32,087 bases of DNA, taken from NCBI GenBank assembly GCA_024280935.1, contig JAJRPE010000584.1:1-32087 (forward strand), given 5' to 3'. This DNA comes from Candidatus Hydrogenedentota bacterium (GTDB taxonomy: Bacteria > Hydrogenedentota > Hydrogenedentia > Hydrogenedentales > JAEUWI01). How positions within the stretch are numbered: the stretch's first letter is position 1; each line of letters starts with the position of its first letter. Both the position numbers and the translations under genes were made by a program. Shown piece by piece: positions 31,168 to 32,087 of this stretch. Under the pieces are notes generated by a model. That model had not been told where the DNA came from. It did no database searches and saw only the letters and a program-made list of their open reading frames with translations.

Positions 31168-32087
31168 ATGGTTCCAGTATTCCCAAAACGACCCAAGAAG
31201 GAAAATACTTTGATAATTGCACGACCCGTGGTAGCGCTTTTTGCCCTGCTTCTAACCTCTTTTTCCATGGCCGACACACCGCCCGTGCGGCTGCTCCTGC
31301 CATCGACCATTTATGCCACACCGGGGGTGGAGTGCAATCTCTATCTTGAGAACGTGGTGCTCGTGGTCAACCCGGCGAACTATGTCTTTGATGTGGATTG
31401 CGGGCGGGGCATTCAACAGGCGGAACGCTGGACCTACACGCCCACGGAAGCCGAGGTGGGCCAGTATGCTCTCACGCTTCGGGTACTGGATCAGGCCAAC
31501 GCAGTGGTTGCCGAGGGCAGCACGCTGGTGGTCGTGACATCGTCAGCGGCGCTGGAAGAGAGGGCCGTAACTGCGTTGATCATTGGGGACAGCCTGACCA
31601 ATGCCTCCGTCTACTCCCAATCGGTGCTTGATGTGTTTGCTCGGCCAGATACGCCAACGCTGACCCTTGTGGGAAGCTATGCGCCAGAAGGCACGCCGGC
31701 CAATCGGCATGAAGGACTCAGTGGCTGGACGGCGGCCCGTTTCGCGACATTTTTTGCGGTGGCCCGACCCGATACACCACGGAAAAAGAGGTCGAGTCCC
31801 TTTATCTACAAGAATGAGGCGGGCGAGACCGGGTTGGATTTCGCCCGGTACTGCGCAGAGAACAATGGCGGCGTAGCGCCCGATATGGTAACGATATTCC
31901 TGGGTTGCAACGACACCTTTAATGCGAAGGAGGACTCGATTGAATCTGCGATCGACACCATGTTTACCCACATGGACGCGCTCGTCGCGATGATTCATGG
32001 TTACAGTCCCACGACGAAGATTGGCCTTATCGCTCCGGTACCACCGGCGGCGACCCAGGACCCTTTCGGGCAGAATTACAAGAGCGG
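31168..32087 (+). CDS. Secreted SGNH/GDSL-type hydrolase, N-terminal part (runs off the window)
   Basis: Not listed in the ORF track because it has no stop before the window end. The frame gives over 300 residues: a signal peptide (ARPVVALFALLLTSFSMA), a beta-rich domain of about 100 residues, then the SGNH core with block I ALIIGDSLTNAS, RHEGLSGWTAARF and block III TIFLGCNDTF. The catalytic Ser is in GDSL; the Asp-His block would lie beyond the end. The family removes acyl groups from carbohydrates or hydrolyses lipids and esters. The ATG at 31168 has a weak ribosome site. A TTG at 31210, with AAGAAGGA 7 nt upstream, gives a cleaner signal peptide and may be the true start. Confidence 0.88.
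   Translation, partial: MVPVFPKRPKKENTLIIARPVVALFALLLTSFSMADTPPVRLLLPSTIYATPGVECNLYLENVVLVVNPANYVFDVDCGRGIQQAERWTYTPTEAEVGQYALTLRVLDQANAVVAEGSTLVVVTSSAALEERAVTALIIGDSLTNASVYSQSVLDVFARPDTPTLTLVGSYAPEGTPANRHEGLSGWTAARFATFFAVARPDTPRKKRSSPFIYKNEAGETGLDFARYCAENNGGVAPDMVTIFLGCNDTFNAKEDSIESAIDTMFTHMDALVAMIHGYSPTTKIGLIAPVPPAATQDPFGQNYKS

Overview
The window is about 32 kb of chromosomal DNA from a diderm (Gram-negative type) bacterium. It shows a secretin, BY-kinase, O-antigen ligase and signal peptides, sits at roughly 55-60 % G+C, and has wide intergenic gaps full of inverted repeats. The DUF4838 secreted protein, the SGNH hydrolase, the repeat-rich gaps and the exopolysaccharide gene set suggest an environmental lineage of the Hydrogenedentes / Planctomycetes / Lentisphaerae kind. 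That placement is inference from gene content; no rRNA or other taxonomic marker is present. I saw no tRNA, CRISPR array, prophage or complete insertion sequence.

Layout. 1-609 (minus): the start of an ABC-transporter permease, preceded by a PilZ (c-di-GMP receptor) protein. 1290-2236 (minus): folD with its own promoter and terminator. 2455-4764 (plus): a large secreted DUF4838 protein. 5513-10224 (minus): smc, overlapping by ATGA a glycosyltransferase gene. 10473-13158 (minus): ymdB and rny, the RNA-turnover pair, with a near-consensus sigma70 promoter far upstream of rny. 14023-15390 (minus): an NtrC-type sigma54 activator with a degenerate receiver. 15963-17723 (minus): an FHA-GAF-HD-GYP-zinc-ribbon protein. 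18254-27001 (plus): an exopolysaccharide operon. 27036-28544 (minus): a PilT-like ATPase. 28829-30226 (plus): an aldehyde dehydrogenase. 30335-30936 (minus): a VapBC-like toxin-antitoxin pair. 31168-end (plus): a truncated SGNH hydrolase missing from the ORF track.

The most interesting part is the operon at 18254-27001. It encodes an ExeA/XrtA-type AAA ATPase, a membrane-anchored TPR protein with a very long acidic N-terminus, an outer-membrane channel that joins a Wza-like polysaccharide-export domain to a type II secretion-like secretin domain, a Wzc-like tyrosine autokinase ending in eight consecutive tyrosines, and a Wzy/WaaL-type polymerase or ligase. No separate Wza channel is present. 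I read this as a capsule/EPS export machine whose outer-membrane pore is a secretin, with the ATPase and TPR protein as candidate assembly factors. The adjacent sigma54 activator, a possible -24/-12 site before the first gene, the HD-GYP protein, the PilZ protein and PilT suggest a link to c-di-GMP signalling and surface behaviour, but that link is inference.

The gaps hold structured repeats. They include two copies of a ~199-bp MITE-like element with ~30-bp terminal inverted repeats, a nested 165-bp inverted repeat inside the EPS operon, and several shorter hairpins.
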